Source: ATX-6F1 sp943369485
GTDB lineage: Bacteria > Cyanobacteriota > Cyanobacteriia > PCC-6307 > Cyanobiaceae
Assembly: GCA_943369485.1 (NCBI GenBank)
Contig: CALRNH020000006.1
Span: forward strand, 62,001-126,000
DNA length: 64,000 nt
Direction: 5' to 3'
Shown: one piece after another, positions 34,661 through 43,845 of the stretch
Position numbering within the stretch: position 1 is the first letter of the stretch
Layout: the number at the start of each line of letters is the position of its first letter
Notes under the pieces: generated by a model
The model's input: the letters and a program-made list of their open reading frames with translations, nothing else
Database searches by the model: none
Told to the model about the DNA's origin: nothing
Program-made: the position numbers and the translations under genes

Positions 34661-35137
34661 ATGGAGCGCTCGAACTGGCTCCTGCGTCTGATCGTGGCCA
34701 AAAAGTTGATCGTCTCAGCGCTGCTGCTGGCGGTTTCGCTGCTGGCCGCCTACGGCTACCGCCACTACGACGGGCTGGCCCTTCTGGCTGAGCAGTGGGG
34801 CCAGGCCGATCGCCAGTTGCTGCTGGCCCTCACCCTCAAGGGCCTTGATCTGGGTAGCCAGGGCCTGCGGATCACCGCCGCATTGGCCGGTGGCTACGGG
34901 CTGGTGGTGCTGGTAGCAGCGCTGGCCACCTGGCGTGGTCAGCGCTGGGGGGAGGCTCTGCTGGCCCTGCTGCTGGCCTGCACACTGCCGTTGGAGATCA
35001 TCAAAACGGTGGAGCACCCCACGGTGATCCATCTGCTGGTGGTCGGTTTGACGCTGGTGGGCTTGGTGGTGATGGTCAGGCAATGGGCCAACCATGGGCT
35101 GACCAGCCCCAGCGGCGAACGCCTCAGCCCACGTTGA
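34661..35137 (+). CDS. DUF2127-like membrane protein
   Basis: A 158-residue protein with four hydrophobic segments (about 14-32, 70-90, 75-95 and 118-138). The pattern LRLIVAKKLIVSALLLAVSLLAAYGY, the ALLACTLPLEIIKTVEHPT segment and four-helix layout resemble DUF2127 proteins. The function is unknown. It ends the operon that starts with the transporter, and its stop overlaps the rpmA stop tail to tail by 14 bases. Confidence 0.78.
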   Translation: MERSNWLLRLIVAKKLIVSALLLAVSLLAAYGYRHYDGLALLAEQWGQADRQLLLALTLKGLDLGSQGLRITAALAGGYGLVVLVAALATWRGQRWGEALLALLLACTLPLEIIKTVEHPTVIHLLVVGLTLVGLVVMVRQWANHGLTSPSGERLSPR

Positions 35138-35381
35138 CGCGCTTGCGGTTGCGCAGATTGCGGGTGATGGAATCGAAGCTGACGATGCCGTCCACCAGGG
35201 CGAAGAGGGTGTCATCGCTGCCGCGACCCACATTGAGGCCGGGGAGCACGGAGGTGCCGCGCTGGCGAATGATGATCGAGCCGGCGGTCACGGTTTCGCC
35301 GCCGTAGCGCTTCACGCCCAGGCGCTTGCTGTTGGAGTCGCGGCCGTTGCGGGTGGAGCCTGTGCCTTTCTTGTGGGCCAT
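35124..35381 (-). CDS. rpmA: Ribosomal protein bL27
   Basis: An 85-residue large-subunit protein starting MAHKKGTGSTRNGRDSNSKR, the standard bL27 N-terminus whose tail reaches the peptidyl transferase centre, followed by LGVKRYGGETVTAGSIIIRQRGT. It lies 41 bases after rplU on the same strand, the usual L21-L27 operon. Confidence 0.97.
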   Translation of the reverse strand: MAHKKGTGSTRNGRDSNSKRLGVKRYGGETVTAGSIIIRQRGTSVLPGLNVGRGSDDTLFALVDGIVSFDSITRNLRNRKRVNVG

Positions 35382-35422
35382 GGTTTCAGGGGTGAAGGGT
35401 GGGGAAGGTAAAGCCCGGGGGC

Positions 35423-35797
35423 TCAGGCGAGGGCCTTGCCGGCCACGGTGATCGATTCCACCAGAACGCGGGTGAGTTCCTGGCGGTGACCGTTCTTGCG
35501 ACGCGTCTTTTTCTTGGGGCGCATCTTGTAGACGATGATCTTCGGCCCGCGGCGGTGCTCCAGCACCTTGAGCTCGATGCTGGCCCCCTCCACGTAGGGG
35601 CGGCCGAGGGTGGCTCCGGCGGCCCCCTTGACCAGGAGCACGTTTTCCAGGGTCACCGTGTCATCGACCTCGGCATCGATCCGATCAAGGTCGTAGTAGC
35701 GGTTGGGCTGGAGCCAGAACTGGCTGCCGGAGGTCTCGACGATGGCGTAGGTGCCATTCGGAGCGTTGGCGGCAGCGGCGTCGGGGGAGGAACTCAT
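35423..35797 (-). CDS. rplU: Ribosomal protein bL21
   Basis: A 124-residue large-subunit protein. The core runs from YAIVETSGSQFWLQPNRYYDLDRI to KMRPKKKTRRKNGHRQELTRVLVESI, with the basic C-terminal signature. About 15 N-terminal residues precede the core. ATG 35797 is used; the frame is open to 35842. It heads the rplU-rpmA operon and lies downstream of nblS by about 160 bases. Confidence 0.96.
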   Translation of the reverse strand: MSSSPDAAAANAPNGTYAIVETSGSQFWLQPNRYYDLDRIDAEVDDTVTLENVLLVKGAAGATLGRPYVEGASIELKVLEHRRGPKIIVYKMRPKKKTRRKNGHRQELTRVLVESITVAGKALA

Positions 35798-35960
35798 GGG
35801 CAAGGGGGGCGTGGACAGGCTGACGGGTTCGATCTGGTTCAAAAACCGACTGATTCAAGAACCGCCGTCATTGGGCCTGGCCACAGCGCGGCAGAGACAA
35901 ACAAAGATCTTCCCCTGCAGGTCACCCCAACGTCAACCAACGGCCCCGGTCTGGCCGGCA

Positions 35961-38216
35961 TCAGACCAGGACCACGCCGCCCATGGGCTGGCTGCGCCGT
36001 TCGGCGTCCAGGCGCAGCTCGTCTCCATCGGCCTGCTCAAGGGGCAGATCGAACCAGAAGGTGGTGCCGACCCCCAGCTCGCTGGCGATCTGAATGCGGC
36101 TGCCGTGCTTCTCAAGGATGCCGCACACGATGGAGAGCCCCAGGCCAGTGCCTGCTTCGGTGTGGACGGCGTTCTCCACCCGGTAGAAACGCTCGAAGAC
36201 GCGCTCTTGATCTTCCATGGAGATGCCGCTGCCGCTGTCGGACACCTCGACCCGCAACCGCGGCAGGGGGGAGGTGAGGGCACAGGACGGACGTTGATCG
36301 TCGTGGGCCTTGGGGGCACCGGGATCCAGGCTGCAGGTGTCGGGCCAGGGGTAGGCCCGCAGCTCGACCCGACCACCGGGGGCGGTGAACTTCAGGGCGT
36401 TGCCCAGCAGGTTGTCGAACACCTGCAGGAGCAGATCCCAGTTGCCGCGCACCAGCGGGAGCTGGGCATCCACCTCCAGATCCAGGCTCACCCCCTTCTC
36501 ATCGGCGTTGAGCTTGTAGGTGCGCAGGGTCTGCTCGATCGCCGGCCGCAGTTCCATGGGCTCGAAGGTCCAGACCCGCTCTGATTCCAGGCGAGAGAGG
36601 TCAAGCACGTCGTTGACCAGACGCGTAAGCCGGTCGGTCTCATCGTTGGCGATCGCCAGGAATTCCTTCTTTTCCTGCTCGGTGAGCTGATCTCCGAGGT
36701 CGTGGAGGGTTTCCACGTAGCTCTTGATGTTGAACAGCGGCGTGCGCAGCTCATGGGACACGTTGCTGATGAAGCGGCTCTGGGCCGCGTTCAGCTCCAC
36801 CTCGCGGGTGAGGTCCTGGATCGTCACGGCGATGCCCTTGAGGCTCTCGCCGCTGGCGTCGCGCACCGACTGGAGCACGATGCGCAGGGTGCGGGCTGGA
36901 TCTCCAAAGCTGCAGCGCACGTCGCTGCTGTCCTTGGCGCCGCTGAGCAGGGTCTCCAGGGGGACCTGCAACTCGATCGCCAGCCTTTCCGGCAGTTCAC
37001 CGGTGAGTTCGCGCCCCTCCAGGTTGCGGCCCTCCCAGCGGAACAAACGCCGGGCGGTGGGGTTCACCAGCACGATCTGGCCTTCGGCATCGAGCAGCAC
37101 TGCCCCATCGGCCATGGTGGCGATCAGGGATTGCTGCTTGACCTGGGCCGCCGTCAATTCCTCAATGTTGGCCTCGTCGTACGACTGAAGCTGCGAGGCC
37201 ATCAGGTTGAAGCCATCCAGCAGCTCACCGAGCTCCCCGCCCATCGGCAGGCCGATGCGGGCGGCGAAATCGCCTCCCGCGATGGCGCGCACCCCCAGCA
37301 GCAGTTCCTTGACGGGACGGGTGATCGTCAGGGCATTGAACACCGCCCCCAGGATCACCAGCACCCAGATCGAGATGAACACCGCCACGGTCACCTCACG
37401 GGTGAGGGCGGCGCTGGCGAGGGTGGTTTCGTTGGGGTTGATCCCCAGGGCCAGCACCCCCAGGTCGCGCCCTTCGCTCACCAGCGACAGGAACACGTCA
37501 GTGACTTCCCCATCGGGGGTGAGGTGCTGGCGCACCAGGGGGTTCTGGGGGCGGCGCTTGAGCTCGGCGGGCAACTCAAGCCGGCGGCTGAGCAGCAACT
37601 CGCTGCTGCTGCTGGTACCGCTGATCGGGATCCCCAGGTAGATCACCCCCTCGGGGTCGGCGAAGAAGATGTAGCGGAGGCTGCGGGTGGTGCGCCAGAA
37701 GCGCTCGGCCACCGCCGCCAGTTCCCTGTCGTTGCCCTCGGCCACCAGTGGAGTGACGTTGGCTGAGAGCAGCAGCCCCAGGTCGCGGGCGAAGCGGGTG
37801 TCGCTCAAGCGGGCATCCGTCTGGATGCTGTTGAGGGCAAAAAACGTGATGCCGGTCATCATCAGGCTCACCACCAGGGTGGCCACTGCCAGCAGTTTGG
37901 TCTGCAGGCTGAATTCGGCCCACCAGCGGCCCAGTCGTTGGCGCCAATTCAGACCAGTTTCGGCCGCCGGCGGAGGCGGCCTCCAGCTCAGGTCATTCGC
38001 TCCGCCGGCGGGGGAAGATCCGTCCTGGGGATCGCCGTCCAGGCCAGCTCCCGCAAGCTCATCACCAACCGGCCCATCACCAGCCGAGTCAGCAGGCTCG
38101 ATCGAGTCGGTGGCACCGTAGTCAGTGGAACCGGAGTCCGTCGCACGGTTGTCCGTGGACCCTGGGGTAGGGGTGTGCGGGTCGGCGGTCAAGCGGCCGG
38201 AGCCTGAGGGAGCCAT
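35961..38216 (-). CDS. nblS: Sensor histidine kinase NblS (Hik33/DspA type)
   Basis: A 751-residue membrane histidine kinase. After a disordered acidic N-terminal extension of about 100 residues (rich in Thr, Asp, Ser, with TDSGSTDYGATDS-type repeats), there are two membrane segments (near 107-127 and 275-296) around a periplasmic sensor part, a HAMP domain, a PAS domain (about 360-440) and the kinase core: phospho-acceptor His in NVSHELRTP near 488, N box FDNLLGNALKFT and G box VSDSGSGISMEDQ, TGLGLSI. NblS homologues control high-light, nutrient and photosynthesis genes. The partner regulator is not in the window. The gene is upstream of rplU and downstream of purD. Confidence 0.93.
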   Translation of the reverse strand: MAPSGSGRLTADPHTPTPGSTDNRATDSGSTDYGATDSIEPADSAGDGPVGDELAGAGLDGDPQDGSSPAGGANDLSWRPPPPAAETGLNWRQRLGRWWAEFSLQTKLLAVATLVVSLMMTGITFFALNSIQTDARLSDTRFARDLGLLLSANVTPLVAEGNDRELAAVAERFWRTTRSLRYIFFADPEGVIYLGIPISGTSSSSELLLSRRLELPAELKRRPQNPLVRQHLTPDGEVTDVFLSLVSEGRDLGVLALGINPNETTLASAALTREVTVAVFISIWVLVILGAVFNALTITRPVKELLLGVRAIAGGDFAARIGLPMGGELGELLDGFNLMASQLQSYDEANIEELTAAQVKQQSLIATMADGAVLLDAEGQIVLVNPTARRLFRWEGRNLEGRELTGELPERLAIELQVPLETLLSGAKDSSDVRCSFGDPARTLRIVLQSVRDASGESLKGIAVTIQDLTREVELNAAQSRFISNVSHELRTPLFNIKSYVETLHDLGDQLTEQEKKEFLAIANDETDRLTRLVNDVLDLSRLESERVWTFEPMELRPAIEQTLRTYKLNADEKGVSLDLEVDAQLPLVRGNWDLLLQVFDNLLGNALKFTAPGGRVELRAYPWPDTCSLDPGAPKAHDDQRPSCALTSPLPRLRVEVSDSGSGISMEDQERVFERFYRVENAVHTEAGTGLGLSIVCGILEKHGSRIQIASELGVGTTFWFDLPLEQADGDELRLDAERRSQPMGGVVLV

Positions 38217-38221
38217 CCAGC

Positions 38222-39568
38222 CTAGGGGCGACGCACCTGGTGGCCGATGTCCCGCCGGAAGGTGATGCCCTCAAAGTGCACCTGGGATAAACCCTCGTAA
38301 GCCGCAGCGAAGGCCACGTCGAAGTCCTCAGCCTGGGCTACCACCGCCAGCACCCTGCCGCCGGCCGTGCGACAGACGCCGTCCGCCGCCCGGCGGCTGC
38401 CGGCATGGAACAGTTGCAGCTGCCCGGAGGCCTCCAGCGTGCTGGTGATCGCATCGCCCTGGCGCACCTCCCCCGGGTAGCCCGCGGCGGCCGCGATCAC
38501 GCAGGCGCTGCAACGGGGGGCGATGGTCAGCTCCGGGGCCTGGCCCAGATCGCCCCGGGCGCAGGCGAGCAGCACCGCCGCCAGTTCAGGTCCCAGCAGG
38601 GGCATCAGCGTCTCGCATTCCGGATCGCCGAAGCGGCAGTTGAACTCGATCACCTTGGGGCCATCCGCAGTGAGCATCAGCCCGGCGTAGATCACCCCCC
38701 GGTAGTCGATGCCGCGCTCTCGCAGGGCCGCCAGGGTGGGCTCCAGCACCGTCCGGCGCACCTGCTCCAGCCCAGCCGCGTCAAGCAGGGGCGCCGGCGC
38801 GTAGGCCCCCATGCCGCCGGTGTTGGGGCCGGTGTCCCCTTCGCCGATGCGCTTGTGGTCCTGGGCCGGGGGCAACAGCACCATGCCCTGGCCATCGGTG
38901 AGGGCGAACACTGACACCTCAGGTCCCCTGAGTCGTTCCTCCAGCACCAGGGAGGCGCCGGCGGCCCCGAAGCGGCCGGCGAACACCTCCTCGATCGCGG
39001 CGCGGGTTTCGCCCAGGGTTTCAGCCACGGTGACCCCCTTGCCGGCGGCCAGGCCATCGGCCTTCACCACCAGGGGCTGGGGGTGATGTTCCAGCACCTC
39101 CAGGGCCTGCTCGCGGCTGGCGGCCGCCCAGTGGAGCGCCGTGGGCACCCCCGCCTCCAGCATCAGCGCCTTGGCCCACTGTTTGCTGGCCTCCAGGCGC
39201 GCCCCATCGGCGCCCGGTCCGAACACCGCCAGACCGCCGGCGCGCAACTGATCGGCCAGGCCGGCCGCCAGGGGACCCTCCGGACCGACGACCACCAGAT
39301 CGATGTGGCGCTCAAGCGCGGCCGCCAGCAGGCCGTCGCCATCGGTTTCCGCCAGAGCCAGGACCTCGCAGCCCGGCAGCTCGGCGGTGCCGCCGTTGCC
39401 GGGCGCCACCCACACCCGCTCCACCCCATGGCAACGGGCCAGGGCCCAGGCCAGGGCGTTCTCACGGCCGCCCGAGCCGATCACCAGCACCCGGCTTGCC
39501 CCGGGGGCATCCATTGCCTGGGTCGACGCGGCGAGGTTCGTGCGGGGGGAGGTCTCTGGGGAGGTCAT
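38222..39568 (-). CDS. purD: Phosphoribosylamine-glycine ligase
   Basis: A 448-residue ATP-grasp enzyme of purine synthesis. The N-terminal VLVIGSGGRENALAWALA, the ATP-grasp segments (KADGLAAGKGVTVAETL, PAQDHKRIGEGDTGPNTGGMGAY, VIEFNCRFGDPECETL) and the C-terminal domain are complete. ATG 39568 (MTSPETSPRTN) is preferred to a TTG at 39589; ATG 39514 is also possible. Its stop is 5 bases before the nblS start, so they may be cotranscribed. purC lies nearby on the opposite strand. Confidence 0.96.
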   Translation of the reverse strand: MTSPETSPRTNLAASTQAMDAPGASRVLVIGSGGRENALAWALARCHGVERVWVAPGNGGTAELPGCEVLALAETDGDGLLAAALERHIDLVVVGPEGPLAAGLADQLRAGGLAVFGPGADGARLEASKQWAKALMLEAGVPTALHWAAASREQALEVLEHHPQPLVVKADGLAAGKGVTVAETLGETRAAIEEVFAGRFGAAGASLVLEERLRGPEVSVFALTDGQGMVLLPPAQDHKRIGEGDTGPNTGGMGAYAPAPLLDAAGLEQVRRTVLEPTLAALRERGIDYRGVIYAGLMLTADGPKVIEFNCRFGDPECETLMPLLGPELAAVLLACARGDLGQAPELTIAPRCSACVIAAAAGYPGEVRQGDAITSTLEASGQLQLFHAGSRRAADGVCRTAGGRVLAVVAQAEDFDVAFAAAYEGLSQVHFEGITFRRDIGHQVRRP

Positions 39569-39656
39569 GGGACCGGGCGGGGGGGCCAAGGAGGGTGTGT
39601 CGCGGCTCCCTTAGGTTGTGGCCCGGTGGCCAGCCGCTGTGCATTCCCCTCTTTAC

Positions 39657-40664
39657 ATGCCGATGCGCAAGGTCGCCCTGAGGCTCCGGCCAGGAGGAGC
39701 CCGAGGCCTCAGGTGGGCGCTGGCAGTCCTGGCGGCCTTGTCTGCCACTTCCGGGGCCACGGCCTCCCCCCTGCCCCTGCCCCTGCCCGCCGCACCTCTA
39801 CCCGTCGAGGCGATGGCCGAGCCGGCCTTTCTGGCCGTGCTGAAGGGCGGTGGACTGGCCGATCTGGAGCAGGCCTGCCAGGACGCGGCCCGCTTCGATC
39901 GGGCCGAGCGCCTGCGCCTGCTGCGGGACCGCCTGCTGGTGGTGCGGCCGGTCCCCCAACCCTTCGCTGTGGTGCTGGCCAATGCCAATGCCCTGCTGAG
40001 CTGCAAGGCACCGGAAACCTCCCTGCTGGTGCTTGACCGCTACGGGCCAGGGGCCGGCTCCGAGCGAGACCAGTGGCTGATTCAGGTGTGGCGCGGGGCC
40101 AGCGCTGCCCTGCAGCACCGCCGCGCCGCCGAGGCCCTGACCCGGCTGGCAGCCGGCAACCTGGCCAGCCTTGAAACCGTGGCGCTGCCGTTGTTGTTGA
40201 GGGAGGACGGCACCCTGGCCACCCGCCCTGCCCTCGATGCTCTCGCTGAGCATCTGCAGATCCTGGGGGAGAACGAGCAGGCGGCGCGGGTGCTGTTGGC
40301 GGGTCGGCTTCCGGGCACGATCGCCGCCGAGCGTCTGGCCAGGGCGGCCCAGCTCATGGCCTCGCTGCCACTGCAGGAGCGCGACCGGATGATCGAAGCG
40401 GCCCTCGACCAGGCTGCCGCCGCCGGCGCCTGGGGGCTGGCCTCGGAGCTGCTGGAGCAACAGCGGCTCCAGGCGCAGAGTGGCGGCGGTGATCCGGCCA
40501 GGGCGCTGGCCCGGCATCTGCGCCTGAGCCAGCGCATCGATGACGCCTATGGCGAATGGCTGCTGCGGCGCCAGGATCCCACCGTGACCGCGCGCAGTCG
40601 CGCCCTCGAGCGCAGGCTCCGCTCCCCCCGTGACACCGGCGGCCACGCCGCCCCCCCGCCATGA
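39657..40664 (+). CDS. Exported hypothetical protein with helical body
   Basis: I do not recognise a named family. The 335-residue protein starts MPMRKVALRLRPGG and has a hydrophobic signal sequence (RWALAVLAALSATSGATASP), then a proline-rich stretch. The body is alpha-helical and Ala/Leu/Arg-rich with segments such as ADLEQACQDAARFDRAERLRLLRD and GAWGLASELLEQQRL that look like TPR- or alpha-solenoid repeats. It is a divergent neighbour of purD and overlaps purC by 4 bases (ATGA), so it is coupled to purC. Confidence 0.75.
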   Translation: MPMRKVALRLRPGGARGLRWALAVLAALSATSGATASPLPLPLPAAPLPVEAMAEPAFLAVLKGGGLADLEQACQDAARFDRAERLRLLRDRLLVVRPVPQPFAVVLANANALLSCKAPETSLLVLDRYGPGAGSERDQWLIQVWRGASAALQHRRAAEALTRLAAGNLASLETVALPLLLREDGTLATRPALDALAEHLQILGENEQAARVLLAGRLPGTIAAERLARAAQLMASLPLQERDRMIEAALDQAAAAGAWGLASELLEQQRLQAQSGGGDPARALARHLRLSQRIDDAYGEWLLRRQDPTVTARSRALERRLRSPRDTGGHAAPPP

Positions 40665-41416
40665 CGACGATCGAACTCGGCCCGCTGCTCTATGAGGGCA
40701 AGGCCAAACGCGTCTACCGCAGCGCCGATTCCGAACGTCTTGCGGTCGAGTTCAAGGACGATGCCACCGCCTTCAATGCCCTCAAAAAGGCCCAGTTGGA
40801 GGGCAAGGGAACGCTGAACTGCCGCATATCCGCCCTGCTGTTCGAGCGCCTTGAGGCCGCCGGGATCCCCACTCACTACCTGGGACTGCTCAACCCCAGC
40901 TGGATGGTGGTGCGGCCGGTGCGAATCGTGCCGATCGAGGTGGTGATCCGCAACGTGGCCGCCGGATCGCTCTGCAAGCAGCTGCCGATCGCCGCGGGCA
41001 CCCCCCTCGATCCGCCCCTGCTGGATCTCTATTACAAAGACGACTCCTATGGCGATCCCCTGCTCACCGAGGCCCGCCTGGCCTGGCTGGGCCTGGTCAG
41101 CGCCGATCAGCGTGCCGCGATCGAGGATCTGGCCCGCAGGGTGAATGGTGCGCTGCAGCCGTTCTTCGCCGCCATTGGCCTGCTGCTGGTGGATTTCAAG
41201 ATCGAACTGGGCTTCACCAACGGGGGCGAGTTGGTGGTGGCCGATGAGATCAGCCCCGACACCTGTCGGCTCTGGGACCTTGATGTGGCGGACAACCAGG
41301 ACCGCATCCTGGACAAGGATCGATTTCGCCAGGATCTCGGGGGTGTGATCGAGGCCTACGGGGAAGTCTTCAAACGGGTCCAAGGGGCCTGTCCGCAGGC
41401 CCGCATCTACCAGTAA
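40661..41416 (+). CDS. purC: SAICAR synthase
   Basis: A 251-residue enzyme joining aspartate to CAIR in purine synthesis. The start GPLLYEGKAKRVYRSAD, the VIRNVAAGSLCKQLPIAAG segment, ALQPFFAAIGLLLVDFKIELGF and DEISPDTCRLWD are diagnostic. It overlaps the upstream hypothetical gene by ATGA, and omp85 starts 44 bases after it, an order common to cyanobacteria. Confidence 0.97.
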   Translation: MTTIELGPLLYEGKAKRVYRSADSERLAVEFKDDATAFNALKKAQLEGKGTLNCRISALLFERLEAAGIPTHYLGLLNPSWMVVRPVRIVPIEVVIRNVAAGSLCKQLPIAAGTPLDPPLLDLYYKDDSYGDPLLTEARLAWLGLVSADQRAAIEDLARRVNGALQPFFAAIGLLLVDFKIELGFTNGGELVVADEISPDTCRLWDLDVADNQDRILDKDRFRQDLGGVIEAYGEVFKRVQGACPQARIYQ

Positions 41417-41460
41417 GGTCAGCGCACTTTGCGGCCTCGGCCGCCTTGCGCCCGAACCCC

Positions 41461-43845
41461 ATGGCCGTCTCCCGCGTCAGCATGAACCGCACCCTTCGGT
41501 TCCGCGGGTCCAAGGGCTTCGCCGCCGTCGTTCCACTGACGGCCGCTTCCCTGGCTCTGATGGGACTGCTCGCCCCGGGCCGGGCCGAGGCTCAGCAGCC
41601 GGCCGGCACCGAGGCCCCAGCCGCCCCCAAGACGCAACCCGCCGCCCCCAAGGCTCAGCCGGCCCAGTTGGAACCTGCCGCGCCCCAGTCTCCGGCCACT
41701 GGGCAGTCCGGTTCTCCTCAGCCAGCACCGCCCCAGTCCCAGCAGACGGATCAGGGCCCTGGCCCCAGCCCGGCGGGGCCTCCTTCCGCTGAGACCTTCA
41801 CCCCCAGCGCCACTGAGCCGCGCGTGCTGATCAGCGAGGTGGCGGTCAAGGGGCTTGATGGCCACCCAGAGCGTGAGCGACTGGAGCGGGCCGTCTACGA
41901 GGCCATGGCCAGCCGCCCCGGCACCCGCGTGAGCCGCAGCGAGCTGCAGAACGATCTTTCGGCGGTCTACGCCACCGGCTGGTTCTCCGATGTCCGCATC
42001 CAGCCCACCGACAGCGCCCTGGGCGTGAAGCTGGTGGTCACCGTGGCCCCGAACCCAGTGCTGCAGAAGGTCGAGATCGATCCGGTCAAGGCCAAGCTGC
42101 CGGCCAGTGTGATCAAGGACACCTTCGCCGCCGACTACGGCAAGACCCTCAACCTCAACGCGCTCCAGAACCGGATGCAGGAGCTGCAGCGCTGGTACTC
42201 CGACAAGGGTTATTCGCTCGCCCGTGTCACCGGTCCGAACCGGGTGAGCCCCGAGGGGGTGGTGGAGTTGCAGGTGCGGGAGGGTTCGGTCAGCGGCGTC
42301 GAGGTGCAGTTCCTCAACAAGGAAGGATCGACCACCAACGAAAAGGGTCAGCCGATCAAGGGCAAGACCAAGCCCTGGGTGGTGAGCCGGGAGATCTCGA
42401 TCAAGCCCGGCGAGGTGTTCAACCGCCGCCAGCTCGAGGAGGACATCAAGCGCCTCTACGCCACCGGCCTGTTCGGTGACGTCAAGGTGACCCTCAAGCC
42501 GGTGCCCGCCAAGCCCGGCGAGGTGGTGATCGTTCTCGGCATCGTCGAGCAATCCACCGGCTCCCTCTCCGGTGGCCTGGGCTATAGCCAGAGCCAAGGG
42601 GTGTTCGGCCAGATCCAGCTCCAGGACAGCAACCTGGCCGGCCGTGCCTGGGACACTTCCCTCAACTTCACCTACGGCCAGTACGGCGGACTGGCGGATA
42701 TTTCCTTCACCGACCCCTGGATCAAGGGGGACCGCTTCCGCACCGCCTTCCGGGCACGGGTGTTTCTCAGCCGTGATGTTCCCCAGATTTTCCAGAGTCA
42801 GGACAACGGCAACTTCAACACCGTTTCTGATGTCTCTACGAATTTCTACCAGGCACCATCCACGGCCATCGCGAACAATATCTTCAGCGACAACAACTTG
42901 GCTGGCAAGACCTATTCCAACGTACAGCAGGCTCAGCGGGCGAATGGCGCTCTGGGGGATAACAACAACTGGTTTGCCCTTGATAACAATTCCATCGCCA
43001 TTCAGCGCTTCGGCGGCAGCCTTCAGCTGATCAGGCCTCTCAATGGTGGCGATCCCTTCAAGAAGGCCCCCTGGACGGTTGTTGTCGGCCTGAATGCCCA
43101 GGAGGTACGCCCGATCAACTTCGCGGGCGACTCCATGCGCTACGGGGTCACGTCGTCGTTCAACGGCGGCACCACCAATGTCAACAACGTCATCTGCATC
43201 GCCTACAACTGCGCGGCCTCGAACCAGTTGGTGGGCATCCGCCTGGCGGCCACGCGCAACACCCTCAACGACGCCCGTAACCCCACCTCCGGCAACTTCC
43301 TGAGCCTGGGCACTGAGCAGTTCGTGAGCGTTGGCGCTAACTCACCCACCTTCAACCGCCTGCGCGGCAGCTACACCCACTACATCCCGGTCAACTGGCT
43401 CAGGTTCTACAAGGGCTGCCGGCCCAAACGAGGTGAGACCGCTGATTGCAAACAGGCCCTGGCTTTCCAGGTCACCGCTGGCGCCAACATCGGTCAGCTG
43501 CCTCCTTACGAGGCCTTCTGTCTGGGTGGCTCCAACTCCGTGCGGGGCTTCTACGACTGTAATCTCGGGGTCGGGCGCAACTTCGGCGAAGCCACGATCG
43601 AGTACCGCTTCCCCCTGTTCAGCATCATCAGCGGCGAACTCTTCCTGGATGGCGGTACCGCCTTCGGCAGCCAGAAGAACGTGCCTGGCAACCCCGGTGA
43701 ACTGCTGGGCAAACCCGGTCAGGGATTCTCGGTGGGCACCGGTCTGATCGTGACCACGCCGGTGGGCCCCCTGCGCCTGGAGGTGGCCAGCCAGGACTTC
43801 ACCAGCAACTGGCGTTTCAACCTGGGTGTGGGCTGGAAGTTCTAG
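41461..43845 (+). CDS. Outer-membrane assembly factor Omp85 (BamA/Toc75 relative)
   Basis: A 794-residue outer-membrane protein that inserts beta-barrels, ancestral to plastid Toc75. After a signal peptide ending near GRAEAQQPA there is a Pro/Ala/Gln-rich linker of about 65 residues, then POTRA domains (LISEVAVKGLDGHPERERLERAVYEAM; two more, including VSREISIKPGEVFNRRQLEEDIKRLYATGLFGDV), then the 16-strand barrel with the conserved LGGSNSVRGF segment and C-terminal signature ending WRFNLGVGWKF (terminal Phe). ATG 41461 is chosen over TTG 41446. It heads omp85-lpxC-fabZ-lpxA-lpxB. Confidence 0.95.
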   Translation: MAVSRVSMNRTLRFRGSKGFAAVVPLTAASLALMGLLAPGRAEAQQPAGTEAPAAPKTQPAAPKAQPAQLEPAAPQSPATGQSGSPQPAPPQSQQTDQGPGPSPAGPPSAETFTPSATEPRVLISEVAVKGLDGHPERERLERAVYEAMASRPGTRVSRSELQNDLSAVYATGWFSDVRIQPTDSALGVKLVVTVAPNPVLQKVEIDPVKAKLPASVIKDTFAADYGKTLNLNALQNRMQELQRWYSDKGYSLARVTGPNRVSPEGVVELQVREGSVSGVEVQFLNKEGSTTNEKGQPIKGKTKPWVVSREISIKPGEVFNRRQLEEDIKRLYATGLFGDVKVTLKPVPAKPGEVVIVLGIVEQSTGSLSGGLGYSQSQGVFGQIQLQDSNLAGRAWDTSLNFTYGQYGGLADISFTDPWIKGDRFRTAFRARVFLSRDVPQIFQSQDNGNFNTVSDVSTNFYQAPSTAIANNIFSDNNLAGKTYSNVQQAQRANGALGDNNNWFALDNNSIAIQRFGGSLQLIRPLNGGDPFKKAPWTVVVGLNAQEVRPINFAGDSMRYGVTSSFNGGTTNVNNVICIAYNCAASNQLVGIRLAATRNTLNDARNPTSGNFLSLGTEQFVSVGANSPTFNRLRGSYTHYIPVNWLRFYKGCRPKRGETADCKQALAFQVTAGANIGQLPPYEAFCLGGSNSVRGFYDCNLGVGRNFGEATIEYRFPLFSIISGELFLDGGTAFGSQKNVPGNPGELLGKPGQGFSVGTGLIVTTPVGPLRLEVASQDFTSNWRFNLGVGWKF

